A stretch of DNA of 64,000 nucleotides from Desulfallas sp. Bu1-1. Its GTDB lineage: Bacteria > Bacillota > Desulfotomaculia > Desulfotomaculales > Desulfallaceae. This document shows, in pieces, positions 40,002-49,780 of the stretch (its first letter is position 1; every line of letters begins with the position of its first letter). Where the stretch lies: the NCBI RefSeq assembly GCF_015594625.1, contig NZ_JADNRQ010000006.1:62001-126000 (forward strand), written 5' to 3'. Below the pieces are notes generated by a model that saw only the letters and a list, made by a program, of their open reading frames with translations, had not been told where the DNA came from and did no database searches. A program made the translations under genes and the position numbers.

Positions 40002-42104
40002 ATGCTGGTTAAGGATATCATGACCCCGCTGGAAATAAGCCTGTCCCCGCGTGATCCGGTTGTGAAGGCGTGGCGATTGATCCGGAAACACGGTACAGTG
40101 GGGCTGCCGGTGGTGGAGCCGGACGGCCAAATTGTGGGGGTGGTCACCAGGGACGACATAATTGAATCCGGCCCCGAAATTTTGGCCCGGCCCGGCGCGG
40201 CGGTGACTTCATTGATGCGCGACCGGGTATGTGTTCTGCGGGAGGATTCTTCCCTGGTGGACGCCTGGGCGCTGCACGGCAAGGTTTTTCCGGTTGTCGA
40301 CAAAGACGGCCGGCTGATCGGTTTGCTGGATAAGTACAGGGTGGTGGTCGAGCTTTTTAACAAGGCCAACTGGATTCTGTTGCAGGTGGACACCATCCTG
40401 GATTCCGTTAACAACGGTATTATCGCCATTAATAATCAGGGCATCATTTCATTGTATAACAGGGCGGCGGAGAAGATGACCAGGCGTCCTAAAAGTTACG
40501 CCATGGGACGGCATCTTTCAGAGGTGATCAACCCGCAAGGTTTGCTGGACTATTTAAAGGACGGCCAAAGCCAGTCCGAGTGCAAACCCCCCATTACTTA
40601 CACCAGCGGCAACCGCACTTACCTGACCAATCGCAGTTCAATTTACGAAAACGGCCAAATCGTGGGCGCCGTGGCCATATTCCAGGATATTTCCGAAGTG
40701 GAGCAAATCTCACAGGAACTTAAATCGGTCAAACAGCTGAATACAAAACTCGAACTGATTATCGAATCTTCTTATGACGGCATTTTATTAACCGATCCGG
40801 AGGGCACAATCCTCAAGGCCAACCGTGCCCACGAACGGATTACCGGCGTTCCCTCGTCCGAAATCCTGGGTAAAAACATGGCCGATCTTGTAACGGCGGG
40901 CGTTTATTCACGTTCCATTGTGGACGCGGTGATGCGGGAGGGTAAGCCCGTAACGATGGTGGAGAAAAAGCATTTTCTGATTACGGGAAGCCCGGTCAGG
41001 GACCATGACGGGAAAGTGCTGCGTATCGTAGTCAATATCCGCGACCTGACCGAGTTAAACAATTTAAGGGAACAACTGGAACAAACGAAAGAACTGAGCG
41101 AACGCTACCAGGATGAACTGACTCAATTGCGGGGGAAGCTGTTCAACCAGGAAGGTCTGGTATTTCACTCACCCAAAATGCGTGAACTGCTGCAGGTGGC
41201 CTCGCGCCTGGCTGCGGTGGATTCCACGGTGTTGATTCTGGGGGAATCCGGCGTGGGCAAGGAAATTATCGCCAGGACGATTCACAGTCAAAGCAAGCGC
41301 AAAGACGGCCCGTTTATTACCGTAAACTGCGGGGCCATCCCGGAGAACCTGCTGGAATCGGAGCTTTTCGGTTACGAGCGGGGCGCGTTTACCGGCGCCA
41401 ACCGGGAGGGCAAAGCAGGAATGTTTGAACTGGCGCACAACGGCACGCTTTTTCTTGATGAAATCGGGGAGTTGCCCCCAGGCTTCCAGGTCAAGCTGCT
41501 CAGGGTCATCCAGGAAAGGGAGGTGCTCCGGGTTGGCGGCAGCAAGCCAAGGCCGGTAAACGTGCGGATCCTGGCTGCAACCAACCGCTGCCTGGAAACC
41601 ATGGTCAAGGAGGGAAGGTTTAGGGAGGATCTATATTTCAGGATTAACGTGGTGCCGCTGAAAATATGGCCGCTCAGGGAACGCAAGGAAGATATAATTC
41701 CGCTGGTGCACGCTTTTAAACAAAGATACGAAAACAAGTACGGCATCCAAAAAAAAATTGACCCCCGGGTTTACGAAGCTTTCCTGAACTATCACTGGCC
41801 CGGAAACGTTCGGGAATTGGATAATATGATCGAGAGGTTGATGGTTACGACGCCGGGTTCCGAAATTACAGTAAGCGACCTGCCGTCTTATGTTTTTGAA
41901 AATCTTGGACAACAGCAACCCGAAGTATACGTGAAAGGGATTATGCCGCTAAAAAAAGCCGTGATGCAATTGGAGAGCCAGTTGATCAGCAACGCCATCA
42001 AGGAATTCGGGAGCGCCAACAAGGCCGCCCGCGTATTAAAAGTGGACCAGTCGACCCTAACACGAAAAATCAGCCGGTTGAGGGAACACGGTTTGGCCAT
42101 CTAA
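40002..42104 (+). CDS. sigma-54-dependent activator with CBS and PAS domains
   Basis: A 700-residue regulator. Two CBS domains (residues about 1-115) and two PAS domains (about 125-245 and 250-365) are followed by an AAA+ domain (about 395-630) with Walker A GESGVGKE, the sigma-54 contact loop GAFTGA, Walker B LFLDEIGELP and a C-terminal Fis-type helix-turn-helix (NKAARVLKVDQSTLTRKISR). ATG 40002 has AAAGGGGG. CBS domains suggest adenine nucleotide sensing. It most likely activates the divergent decarboxylase operon through the two palindromes. Confidence 0.93.
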   Translation: MLVKDIMTPLEISLSPRDPVVKAWRLIRKHGTVGLPVVEPDGQIVGVVTRDDIIESGPEILARPGAAVTSLMRDRVCVLREDSSLVDAWALHGKVFPVVDKDGRLIGLLDKYRVVVELFNKANWILLQVDTILDSVNNGIIAINNQGIISLYNRAAEKMTRRPKSYAMGRHLSEVINPQGLLDYLKDGQSQSECKPPITYTSGNRTYLTNRSSIYENGQIVGAVAIFQDISEVEQISQELKSVKQLNTKLELIIESSYDGILLTDPEGTILKANRAHERITGVPSSEILGKNMADLVTAGVYSRSIVDAVMREGKPVTMVEKKHFLITGSPVRDHDGKVLRIVVNIRDLTELNNLREQLEQTKELSERYQDELTQLRGKLFNQEGLVFHSPKMRELLQVASRLAAVDSTVLILGESGVGKEIIARTIHSQSKRKDGPFITVNCGAIPENLLESELFGYERGAFTGANREGKAGMFELAHNGTLFLDEIGELPPGFQVKLLRVIQEREVLRVGGSKPRPVNVRILAATNRCLETMVKEGRFREDLYFRINVVPLKIWPLRERKEDIIPLVHAFKQRYENKYGIQKKIDPRVYEAFLNYHWPGNVRELDNMIERLMVTTPGSEITVSDLPSYVFENLGQQQPEVYVKGIMPLKKAVMQLESQLISNAIKEFGSANKAARVLKVDQSTLTRKISRLREHGLAI

Positions 42105-42366
42105 TTGAACGGTGAAGGTATAAACTTGGGCAACCCGGCATAAATAATTATTGCGGCGCAAGTTTTTCAGCGGTTGGGTGCGGGTTAGATATTATGAACA
42201 AAGTGTTGAAAAAACGCAATAAGGAAAACCAGGCGGGGGTATCCGACCGCCAGGGGCATAAAGGGGGTTTTATTAAAGTTTATAAATCTGGTATTATAAG
42301 TATGGCATATTGGTTGGCCGGCTGCGGAGCAATACCTTGATCTAAAAGGAGAGTGGATTAGTTCTT

Positions 42367-42576
42367 ATGGATGACGGCGCGTCATCGCTAATTATTGTAA
42401 TTTTATTAAGTTTGTTCATGGTCTTTTTAAATGGTTTCTTTGTGGCTAAAGTATTTTTTTACAAAGGTAACACCTACCCGTCTTTCTCGGTTGGTACCCG
42501 GGGGAAACGCGAAGTCAAAATTGCCCGGGAATCTGTTGAGAAAGCACGGCGAGCTGATGTGCCGGTAAAAATATAA
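42367..42576 (+). CDS. small membrane-anchored protein, 69 aa
   Basis: A 69-residue protein with one N-terminal membrane helix (LIIVILLSLFMVFLNGFFVA) and a basic soluble tail (GKREVKIARESVEKARRADV). ATG 42367 is preceded by AAAGGAG further upstream than usual. A terminator follows. Family not recognised. Confidence 0.6.
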   Translation: MDDGASSLIIVILLSLFMVFLNGFFVAKVFFYKGNTYPSFSVGTRGKREVKIARESVEKARRADVPVKI

Positions 42577-42595
42577 GCACTGAACTGATCATAAA

Positions 42596-42631
42596 GACCC
42601 CGGTCTGCTTTAACGCGCCGGGGCTTTTGTT
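42596..42631 (+). terminator. intrinsic terminator
   Basis: CCCCGG and CCGGGG pair around about 14 bases, followed by CTTTTGTTT. It lies 20 bases after the small membrane protein gene. Confidence 0.8.
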
Positions 42632-42916
42632 TGATAACTTAACGGAATATCAAAAGGGGCCGGACATGCCGGTCCCTGATTTTTGTTCTACCCGTAATAT
42701 ATCGACGGTTCCCTTTTATTTTGATGATTTTCCTTGTTATAGCAGTTAACAAAATGTTCGGGTGTTTACACCCGGGAAATATTGGATGACGCCATGAATT
42801 TGGTGAAAAGTGATGTTAATCACACCGGGGCAGTGAGGTTGATAACAGCCCCGGGGATGGGAAAAGTTTATCATTATTTTTATCAAATCATACTTGATTT
42901 TAAGAGGTGTTGTAAA

Positions 42917-43483
42917 ATGAGAGAGCCAATGGAACAAATAGAGGAGTGCCGGGTGTATCCCGGTGCAGTCGTCAAGGCATATCTTTGCAAGATGAAAGCG
43001 GGCAGGTGCGCTGACTTGCCAAGGTTGACGCCCCTGGTGTTGCTGGTTTCCGCGGCGGGCAGTTTTGCCGGGATCGGCCTGGTGGCACTATTGTCCGCGT
43101 ACTACCAGTTGCCAGTGCTTTTGCCCTCGTTCGGGGCCACGGCGGTGCTGCTTTACGCTGCCTGCCATGTCCCCATGGCTCAGCCAAGAAACGTGGTGGG
43201 TGGTCACCTGGTGTCCGCGATAATGGGAGTTACCGTATACCAGTTGTTCGGGAACCCCTGGTGGGCCATCGCCCTGGGAGTGACGCTGGCCATTTTGGTC
43301 ATGACCGTAACCTATACGCTGCACCCGCCCGGCGGGGCTACAGCATTTGTAGCGGTATATACGGGGCAGGATTTCGGGTTTATTTTCTCCCCCGTTGGGC
43401 TGGGCGCTGTTTGCCTGGTGTTGATCGCCCTGGTAATCAATAATTTGTCCAGAGAACATAAGTACCCGCACTACTGGTTTTAA
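42917..43483 (+). CDS. HPP-family membrane protein
   Basis: A 188-residue protein with about four to five helices and the HPP family landmarks LLPSFGATAVLLYAACHVPM, AQPRNVVGGHLVSAI and the name-giving LHPPGGATA. HPP proteins are integral membrane proteins; some cyanobacterial relatives transport nitrite. ATG 42917 follows AGAGGTG. Placement two kilobases before the nitrogen genes is suggestive only. Confidence 0.85.
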   Translation: MREPMEQIEECRVYPGAVVKAYLCKMKAGRCADLPRLTPLVLLVSAAGSFAGIGLVALLSAYYQLPVLLPSFGATAVLLYAACHVPMAQPRNVVGGHLVSAIMGVTVYQLFGNPWWAIALGVTLAILVMTVTYTLHPPGGATAFVAVYTGQDFGFIFSPVGLGAVCLVLIALVINNLSREHKYPHYWF

Positions 43484-43533
43484 TACATAATGATCCTGAT
43501 AAAATACGTTTCATCAAAGGAGGATTTTGAACT

Positions 43534-43770
43534 GTGGAGATTATTAAAATTCCGGAGATTTTAACTTTTACCACCCCCCGGGGAGTAATCGCGAGAAAGC
43601 TTTTGGACAGGGACGGTCTTGTATTGATGAACTTGCTTTTAAAACCCGGTGAGGTCATTTTTTTCATCATAACATATCATGTTGAACATGTATATCTTAG
43701 TTTGGTGGGACTTTATGAAATTTATTACGCTGTTTTCAGCCTGGTGCCGGTGTGGAACGCCTCGGGTTGA
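43534..43770 (+). pseudogene. truncated cupin-domain protein
   Basis: GTG 43534 has AAAGGAGGA. The first 40 residues (MEIIKIPEILTFTTPRGVIA, then LVLMNLLLKPGEV) read like the start of a small cupin protein, where PGE precedes the metal-binding His residues. After PGEV the frame continues into an unrelated hydrophobic stretch with no cupin histidines, so the barrel is lost. Probably a deletion remnant. Confidence 0.5.
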
Positions 43771-43820
43771 TATGAAAAGGGTTGACAAAACTTTTAAAAC
43801 CAAGTAGCATAAGCAGTGAA

Positions 43821-43940
43821 AAAACCGGCTCGAAGCCGGGTGTGATTTTGAATTCCGCACGGGTATAGTTACTTTTAAGAACGAAGGCAAAGGCCACGAA
43901 GGTCTGCTCCAGGGAGAGGCATCTTTGTGGCCTTTAAATT
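43821..43940 (+). promoter_or_regulatory. structured leader of the FmdE gene, possible riboswitch
   Basis: Small hairpin CCGGCT-CGA-AGCCGG (43825-43839), a conserved-looking middle part, then a long stem GGCCAC/GTGGCC (43892-43932) ending in TTTAAATTTG. Structured leaders before fmdE-type genes in Clostridia include the molybdenum/tungsten cofactor RNA. The call as such an RNA is tentative; only the structure and the gene it precedes are seen. Confidence 0.4.
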
Positions 43941-43986
43941 TGTTGCTTGTTTGGTTTCCAAAATAATGAGATAGGGGTGTTGGTTA

Positions 43987-44598
43987 ATGTGTATGGAAAA
44001 AACGCCATGGGAAAAGGCCATAGAATTTCACGGGCATTCCTGTCCCGGCCTGGCCATCGGTTACCGGGTGTCTGAAATAGCTCTCAAGCGGCTATCCGAA
44101 ATGCGCTCGCCCGACGAGGAACTGGTGGCGATAGTGGAAAATGATGCCTGCGGCGTTGACGCGGTCATGCTTATTACCGGGTGCACCCTGGGCAAAGGCA
44201 ACCTGATTTACCGCGACCTGGGCAAACAGGTTTATACCTTCGGCAGCCGCAACGGCAACCGGGCGCTGCGGATTGCGGTGAACGGCGAGATACTGCACCG
44301 GCCGGATCCGGAGCTGGCGGAACTGCGCCAAAAGGTGTTCGGCGGCACCGCCTCGCAGGAGGAAAAGGCCAGATTCCAGGCGGCCCAGGCCAGGCGCATC
44401 GAAGAAATACTGCACATGCCTGAAGAAAAGTTTTGCAAGGTGGAGGAAATTGATTTCACTTTCCCCTCCAAGGCGCGCATTTTCCCATCGGTCAAGTGCT
44501 CCCGCTGCGGGGAATTAGTTATGGAACCCCGGGCCAGGGTGCGTGACGGCAAGTTTGTTTGTCTGGATTGCTTCGAGGATTATTCCCGGGGCTGGTAA
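43987..44598 (+). CDS. FmdE-family molybdenum-related protein
   Basis: A 203-residue FmdE-like protein. The N-terminal domain has the signature FHGHSCPGLAIGYR with the conserved Cys and His, and VENDACGVDAVMLITGCTLGKGN. The C-terminus is a zinc-ribbon with CSRCGEL and CLDCFEDY. FmdE proteins are associated with molybdenum or tungsten enzymes such as formylmethanofuran dehydrogenase and formate dehydrogenase; the exact reaction is not known. It stands alone behind a structured leader. Confidence 0.88.
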   Translation: MCMEKTPWEKAIEFHGHSCPGLAIGYRVSEIALKRLSEMRSPDEELVAIVENDACGVDAVMLITGCTLGKGNLIYRDLGKQVYTFGSRNGNRALRIAVNGEILHRPDPELAELRQKVFGGTASQEEKARFQAAQARRIEEILHMPEEKFCKVEEIDFTFPSKARIFPSVKCSRCGELVMEPRARVRDGKFVCLDCFEDYSRGW

Positions 44599-44880
44599 GG
44601 TGCCAGGTGTTGAAAGGTTGAAAGTTTACCTGTTTTCATCAGCGGAAGGCCGCCCGGCAACTCGGAGGGCAATGGAGTTGGGGTGGGAAGGGCTCAGCGG
44701 GTCGGCAGTTTAAGACTGATTTAACTGCAAAAACACCACAGCGGCAGGCGATCCGGCGGATTTCTGGAGTGAGTGGAGCACTGGACTTGATTTTTTATGG
44801 TTTGAGGTTATAATAAAATTAATATTAAAAATAACGAGATGTTGTTACTAAAGTTACTGTCTTAAGGCTTATTACAAATT
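44599..44880. other. intergenic stretch before the nifV-like leader
   Basis: No gene is seen. A TTGATT/TATAAT pair with a 16-bp spacer at 44787-44114 equivalents (that is 44787-44792 and 44109 plus 700, positions 44809-44814) could be a distal promoter for the nifV-like gene. Otherwise nothing notable. Confidence 0.4.
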
Positions 44881-44889
44881 TGGTATGAT
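44881..44889 (+). promoter_or_regulatory. extended -10 promoter of the nifV-like gene
   Basis: TGGTATGAT fits an extended -10 element (TGN-TATGAT). A start near 44896 would place the first antiterminator hairpin within the first ten bases of the transcript, as in the nifH leader. A clear -35 is not visible. Confidence 0.5.
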
Positions 44890-44903
44890 AACTTTATACG
44901 CGA

Positions 44904-44970
44904 CGGTACATGGTTGTATCGCTGGGATAAAGAAGTCCTGACACCTGCTCTTGGTGTCGGGATTTTTTTT
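44904..44970 (+). promoter_or_regulatory. ANTAR-type antiterminator/terminator, nifV-like gene
   Basis: Hairpin P1: CGGTAC-[ATGGTT]-GTATCG (44904-44921), loop with A1 and G4. Hairpin P2: GGGAT-[AAAGAA]-GTCCT (44924-44939), again A1 and G4, only two bases after P1. Terminator: TCCTGACACC against GGTGTCGGGA (44936-44962), then eight T. P2 and the terminator share TCCT, so they exclude each other, as in NasR/AmiR/EutV-controlled leaders. Confidence 0.8.
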
Positions 44971-45001
44971 GCAGTCAAGTTCATTGGAAAGGAAGGTCAA
45001 A

Positions 45002-45883
45002 ATGGCTGGTATTGCAGATGGGTCCAAAACATCTAGACCTGTTATTGTTGACTCAACCCTTAGAGACGGGGAACAGGCCCCCAGGGTGGTTTTCAACCTT
45101 AAGGAGAAAGTTGCTATTGCCAAGTTGTTGGATTTGCTCGGGGTAGAAATAATAGAGGTGGGAACACCCATCATGGGAGAGTTGGAACAGCAGGCGCTAA
45201 GAAAAATATGCGGTTTGGGCCTGAGGGCCAGGGTAGTATCCTGGAACCGGCTGCTTCTGTCGGACATCAGGGCTTCATTAGCCTGTGGCGTCCGGGATAT
45301 TCATATATCCGCTCCGGTATCAGATTTACATATTCAAGTTAAACTGGGCAAAAACAAGCAATGGGTGCTGGACTGCCTGAAGAGAGCCATGCGCTACGCT
45401 TTCGACTATGGGTGTCGTGTTTCCGTGGGTTCGGAAGATGCTTCCCGGGCGGATTTTAGGTTTTTAATGGAATTTGCCTTGTTGGCGCAGGAAATGGGCG
45501 CGGAAAGGTTTCGTTACGCTGATACCGTTGGAATACTTGATCCCTTCAGTACCAGGCGGGTGGTGGGCGCGCTGGTTAAAAAATTGTCCATACCGGTTGA
45601 GTTTCACGGCCATAACGACTTTGGCATGGCTACGGCAAACAGTGTGGCCGCCTTTACGGCGGGCGCGACACATATCACCACTACTGTGGGGGGCCTTGGA
45701 GAGCGGGCCGGCAATACCTGTTTGGAGGATATCTTAAAGATTTTTCACAAAAACTTTAAAAATACAGGTATTTTTAATCTTGATATATTACCGGTCCTGA
45801 GCCGTTATGTGGCTATAGCGGCCAACCGGCCACATTTAGCGTCGGGATTAAATTTACAGGCTACTCGAACGAACATCTACTGA
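45002..45883 (+). CDS. nifV: homocitrate synthase-like protein (NifV-type)
   Basis: A 293-residue HMGL/DmpG-type aldolase-fold protein. The substrate and metal motifs are DSTLRDGEQAP near the start, EFHGHNDFGMATAN (metal His-x-His) and GGLGERAGN. NifV condenses acetyl-CoA with 2-oxoglutarate to homocitrate, the organic ligand of FeMo-cofactor; isopropylmalate and citramalate synthases are relatives. It is shorter than usual NifV (about 370-380), ending soon after the catalytic barrel. Position before nifH and the shared type of leader favour NifV. ATG 45002 has GGAAGG upstream. Confidence 0.78.
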   Translation: MAGIADGSKTSRPVIVDSTLRDGEQAPRVVFNLKEKVAIAKLLDLLGVEIIEVGTPIMGELEQQALRKICGLGLRARVVSWNRLLLSDIRASLACGVRDIHISAPVSDLHIQVKLGKNKQWVLDCLKRAMRYAFDYGCRVSVGSEDASRADFRFLMEFALLAQEMGAERFRYADTVGILDPFSTRRVVGALVKKLSIPVEFHGHNDFGMATANSVAAFTAGATHITTTVGGLGERAGNTCLEDILKIFHKNFKNTGIFNLDILPVLSRYVAIAANRPHLASGLNLQATRTNIY

Positions 45884-46072
45884 TCAACCAGGTTTCATCA
45901 GGAATTATTTTTGTGCCTGGAACCGGCAATATTGGTCATGCCTCAAGCTTCAAAGTATAACAAAACAAAACAGAAAGTAAGCAATAAATAAACACCAAAG
46001 TAAAGCATGAAGAATAAAAACTATTATTATGAAAATTAACATTTCTATGATAACAATAATTGAAAATAGGTA

Positions 46073-46101
46073 TTGCAATATTTAAATTGCCATGGTATAA
46101 T
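46073..46101 (+). promoter_or_regulatory. sigma-A promoter of the nif operon
   Basis: TTGCAA (46073-46078) and TATAAT (46096-46101) are separated by 17 bp, and TGG before TATAAT gives an extended -10. Start would be near 46108, just before the first antiterminator hairpin. No -24/-12 sigma-54 element is seen here. Confidence 0.75.
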
Positions 46102-46111
46102 CGTAATCAAC

Positions 46112-46182
46112 CAGATACATTGTTGTGTCTGAAGGAGATAAGGCGATGGCGCCGGTGATGATGCCGGCGCCTTATGTTTATT
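46112..46182 (+). promoter_or_regulatory. ANTAR-type antiterminator/terminator, nifH unit 1
   Basis: P1: CAGATAC-[ATTGTT]-GTGTCTG (46112-46131), hexaloop with A1 and G4. P2: GGC-[GATGGC]-GCC (46142-46153). Terminator: GGCGCCGG against CCGGCGCC (46148-46171), then TTATGTTTATT. The P2 3' half lies in the terminator 5' arm. Confidence 0.75.
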
Positions 46183-46205
46183 GTTGTAGTATTATTTAAG
46201 GCTTA

Positions 46206-46238
46206 GGCGAAGATGCCGGTATAATTACCGGTTTTTAT
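46206..46238 (+). terminator. nifH leader unit 2 terminator with P2-like hairpin
   Basis: P2-like GGC-[GAAGAT]-GCC (46206-46217) is followed by terminator CCGGTA-TAAT-TACCGG and five T. A clean P1 hairpin before it is not seen; ATTGTT occurs at 46180-46185 but without a good stem. Confidence 0.6.
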
Positions 46239-46273
46239 ATTTATCTTTACTTTAACATTTGCTTATCTCCGCA

Positions 46274-46342
46274 TTTACTTCGGCAGTAAACCGGGCGTTG
46301 ATGCCATTGTAGCTTTTATCATTATGCTACAATGGCTTTTTT
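46274..46342 (+). promoter_or_regulatory. nifH leader unit 3, degenerate P1-P2 and strong terminator
   Basis: P1-like TTTAC...GTAAA (46274-46290) with a seven-base loop, P2-like GGC-[GTTGAT]-GCC (46294-46305), then terminator GCCATTGTAGC against GCTACAATGGC and six T (46303-46342). It ends 29 bases before nifH, so without antitermination nif would not be transcribed. Confidence 0.65.
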
Positions 46343-46347
46343 ATTAA

Positions 46348-47190
<843 letters not shown>

Positions 47191-47238
47191 TGTTTTTCCC
47201 TGGACAAAAAGAATTTCTAAAATTAAGGAGTGATGTTT

Positions 47239-47568
47239 ATGTACATGATCAGAGCCATCGTCCGACCGGAAAAAACTAATCTTATCCTGTCCGAATTAAA
47301 TAGTGCAGGTTTTCCGGCGGTAACCAGGATCGACGTGGTCGGCCGCGGCAAACAAAGGGGAGTAAGGGTCGGCGAAGTGGTTTACGACGAGATACCCAAG
47401 GATCTACTTATGCTGGTTGTGCAGGACGAAAAAGATAAAGAAGATGTGATCAGCATCATTGCCAAGTACGCCAGAACCGGAGAAAAAGGCGCCTTCGGCG
47501 ACGGCAAGATCTTTGTGAGCACGGTGGAAGAAGCATATACCATCAGCAGCGGCACCAAGGGGCTTTAA
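47239..47568 (+). CDS. nifI1: NifI1, PII-like nitrogenase regulator
   Basis: A 109-residue PII-family protein with T-loop GRGKQRGVRVGEVVYDEIPK and C-terminal GAFGDGKIFVSTVEEAY. With NifI2 it forms the complex that binds NifDK and stops nitrogenase when ammonium rises, sensed through 2-oxoglutarate and ATP. ATG 47239 is eight bases after AAGGAG. Between nifH and nifD as in methanogens and many Firmicutes. Confidence 0.95.
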   Translation: MYMIRAIVRPEKTNLILSELNSAGFPAVTRIDVVGRGKQRGVRVGEVVYDEIPKDLLMLVVQDEKDKEDVISIIAKYARTGEKGAFGDGKIFVSTVEEAYTISSGTKGL

Positions 47569-47579
47569 GGGGGGCTACC

Positions 47580-47960
47580 ATGAAAGAAATTATAGCGATA
47601 ATTCGGATGAACAAGGTAAACCTTACCAAAAAAGCCCTGGCCGATATCGGGGTCTGTGGAATGCACGCCATGAAGGTGATGGGCCGGGGTAAAGTACACG
47701 TTGATCTTTCCGTGCTGGATGAACTGGGGGCCAGAGAGGAAATTGGGGCCATTGTGGCGGACAGCTTGGCCAAAGGGCCCCGGTTGATTCCCAAGCGGTT
47801 GTTGACAATCCTGGTGCAGGACCGGGATGTAAAAAAAGTTGTAGACACGATTGTTAATGTCAATAAGGAAGGCAACCGGGGCGACGGCAAAATCTTCGTC
47901 CTACCCATTAACGATGCGTTGAGGATTCGCACCGGTGAACGCGGTGAGGAAGCAATTTAG
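47580..47960 (+). CDS. nifI2: NifI2, PII-like nitrogenase regulator
   Basis: A 126-residue PII-family protein, with the longer T-loop region of NifI2 (about residues 38-72) and RGDGKIFVLPINDALRIRTGERG at the end region. Partner of NifI1 in post-translational control of nitrogenase. It starts 11 bases after nifI1 with GGGG before the ATG. Confidence 0.95.
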   Translation: MKEIIAIIRMNKVNLTKKALADIGVCGMHAMKVMGRGKVHVDLSVLDELGAREEIGAIVADSLAKGPRLIPKRLLTILVQDRDVKKVVDTIVNVNKEGNRGDGKIFVLPINDALRIRTGERGEEAI

Positions 47961-48054
47961 CATCCATGATGCTTTGCGGCTATTATTAACAACAACTTGC
48001 GGGGTTTCAATGTTCCCCGGCAAACTTATTTTCCGGATATAAGGAGGCGGTTAT

Positions 48055-49683
48055 ATGGCTGTCAATGAAAAAGCGCTCGAGGAAATACTGAACAAGTACC
48101 CGGCCAAGGTCAAAAGAAACCGCAAAAAGCACATTGTGATCAGAGACGCTTCGCAGGGCCACCAGGAAATCGAAGCCAACACCCGTACCGTCCCGGGGAT
48201 TATCACCAACCGCGGCTGCGCCTTTGCCGGCTGCAAGGGAGTGGTTCTGGGCCCGCTGAAAGATGTGGTTCACATCGTTCACGGCCCTATTGGGTGCGCC
48301 TACTACAGCTGGCTGACCCGGCGCAATAAGGCCAAATCAGAAGACCCGAAGAAAAATTTTCTCACCTACTGCGTCTCCACCGATATGCAGGAAAAAGATA
48401 TTGTCTTTGGCGGCGAAAAGAAATTGGCTAGAATGATTGACGAAGTGGTGGAAATATTTAAGCCAAATGCCATTACCATCTCCGCCACCTGTCCCGTGGG
48501 TTTAATCGGTGACGACATTCAGGCCGTGGCCAGGGCGGCGCGGGAAAAGCATGGCATTAACATCACCGCTTATAACTGCGAGGGTTATAAGGGAGTAAGC
48601 CAGTCCGCAGGCCACCACATTGCCAACAACGGTTTGATGGAACATGTAATCGGAGAAGGCGACTGGGAGGAACCGCCCGGCAAATACACCATCAACATAT
48701 TGGGCGAATATAACATTGGCGGCGACAGCTGGGAACTGGAAAGGATTTTAAAGGATATCGGCTACCACGTCCAGGCCGTGATGACCGGCAACGGCTCTTA
48801 CGAAGACCTGAAAAACGCCCACGTGGCGCAATTGAACCTGGTTCAGTGCCACCGTTCCATCAACTACATCGCTTCCATGCTGGAAACCAAGTACGGAACG
48901 CCCTGGTTGAAGGTAAATTTTATCGGCATCCGGTCCACTATCGAATCATTGCGTAATATGGCTCTTTACTTCGGCGACCCGGAGCTGATTAAACGGACCG
49001 AGGAAGTCATCGCCAGGGAACTGGCGGTGATTGAGCCGCAGTTGGAACCGTATAGAAAGATTTGCGCGGGCAAAACAGCATTTTGCTTCGTGGGAGGCTC
49101 CCGGGGCCATCACTACCAGGGTTTGTACGAGGAACTGGGCATTAAAACGGTGTTGGCGGGCTACGAGTTTGCCCACCGGGACGATTACGAGGGCCGGGAT
49201 GTGCTGCCCTACATTAAACCCGATGCGGACAGCAAAAACATTCCCGACCTGCATGTTACCCCGGACGAGCGGCGCTACCGCCTGAAAATACCCAAGGAGA
49301 AAATGGAAGAGCTGAAAGAGAAGCTGCCGCTATGTCACTACAAAGGCATGATTCCGGACATGAAAGACGGCAGCGTTATCGTGGATGACCTAAACCATTA
49401 TGAAACCGAAGAATTCATCAAAGTCCTCAAGCCCGATATTTTTTCCTCTGGGATTAAGGACAAATATATACCTTATAAAATGGGCATACCTTCCAAGCAG
49501 TTGCACAATTATGATTACAGCGGGCCTTATTACTGTTTTCGGGGTGCCGTAAACTTTGCCCGGGACATCTGTATGAGTTTTACCTCGCCTACCTGGAATT
49601 TTGCCGTTCCACCCTGGAAAGACAGACCGCTGCTGGAAGGAACCATTGCGGAGTGCGCTGCCGGGGAAACTTGCGCCGGGTGA
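48055..49683 (+). CDS. nifD: nitrogenase MoFe protein alpha chain
   Basis: A 542-residue NifD. P-cluster ligands are in NRGCAFAGCKG, GPIGCAYYSW and SATCPVGLIGDDI; the FeMo-cofactor Cys is in LVQCHRSINYI and the cofactor His in KQLHNYDYSGPYY. The insertion around residues 385-440, typical for Firmicutes and methanogens, accounts for the length. The C-terminus ends ECAAGETCAG, with two extra cysteines. Forms the alpha2beta2 MoFe protein with NifK. Confidence 0.97.
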   Translation: MAVNEKALEEILNKYPAKVKRNRKKHIVIRDASQGHQEIEANTRTVPGIITNRGCAFAGCKGVVLGPLKDVVHIVHGPIGCAYYSWLTRRNKAKSEDPKKNFLTYCVSTDMQEKDIVFGGEKKLARMIDEVVEIFKPNAITISATCPVGLIGDDIQAVARAAREKHGINITAYNCEGYKGVSQSAGHHIANNGLMEHVIGEGDWEEPPGKYTINILGEYNIGGDSWELERILKDIGYHVQAVMTGNGSYEDLKNAHVAQLNLVQCHRSINYIASMLETKYGTPWLKVNFIGIRSTIESLRNMALYFGDPELIKRTEEVIARELAVIEPQLEPYRKICAGKTAFCFVGGSRGHHYQGLYEELGIKTVLAGYEFAHRDDYEGRDVLPYIKPDADSKNIPDLHVTPDERRYRLKIPKEKMEELKEKLPLCHYKGMIPDMKDGSVIVDDLNHYETEEFIKVLKPDIFSSGIKDKYIPYKMGIPSKQLHNYDYSGPYYCFRGAVNFARDICMSFTSPTWNFAVPPWKDRPLLEGTIAECAAGETCAG

Positions 49684-49780
49684 GAATAATTTAAGGCGCC
49701 CGTTTTAGTAATGGCCCGAGACAGGCGTTAAATGACTGTACTACGATGACAGGAATTGAGAGAGAAGGAAGGAGTGTAAA

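Noticed and set aside
42194-42340. 48-codon open frame beginning MNKVLKKRNKEN
   Set aside because: No clear Shine-Dalgarno, and the end is not protein-like; kept out although a small basic protein is not excluded.
42310-42340. GG-N10-GC match to a sigma-54 promoter
   Set aside because: Only the invariant doublets fit; the flanking consensus bases do not.
45884-46072. sigma-54/NifA-type nif promoter
   Set aside because: No TGGCAC-N5-TTGC match and no TGT-N10-ACA site; a sigma-A promoter fits instead.
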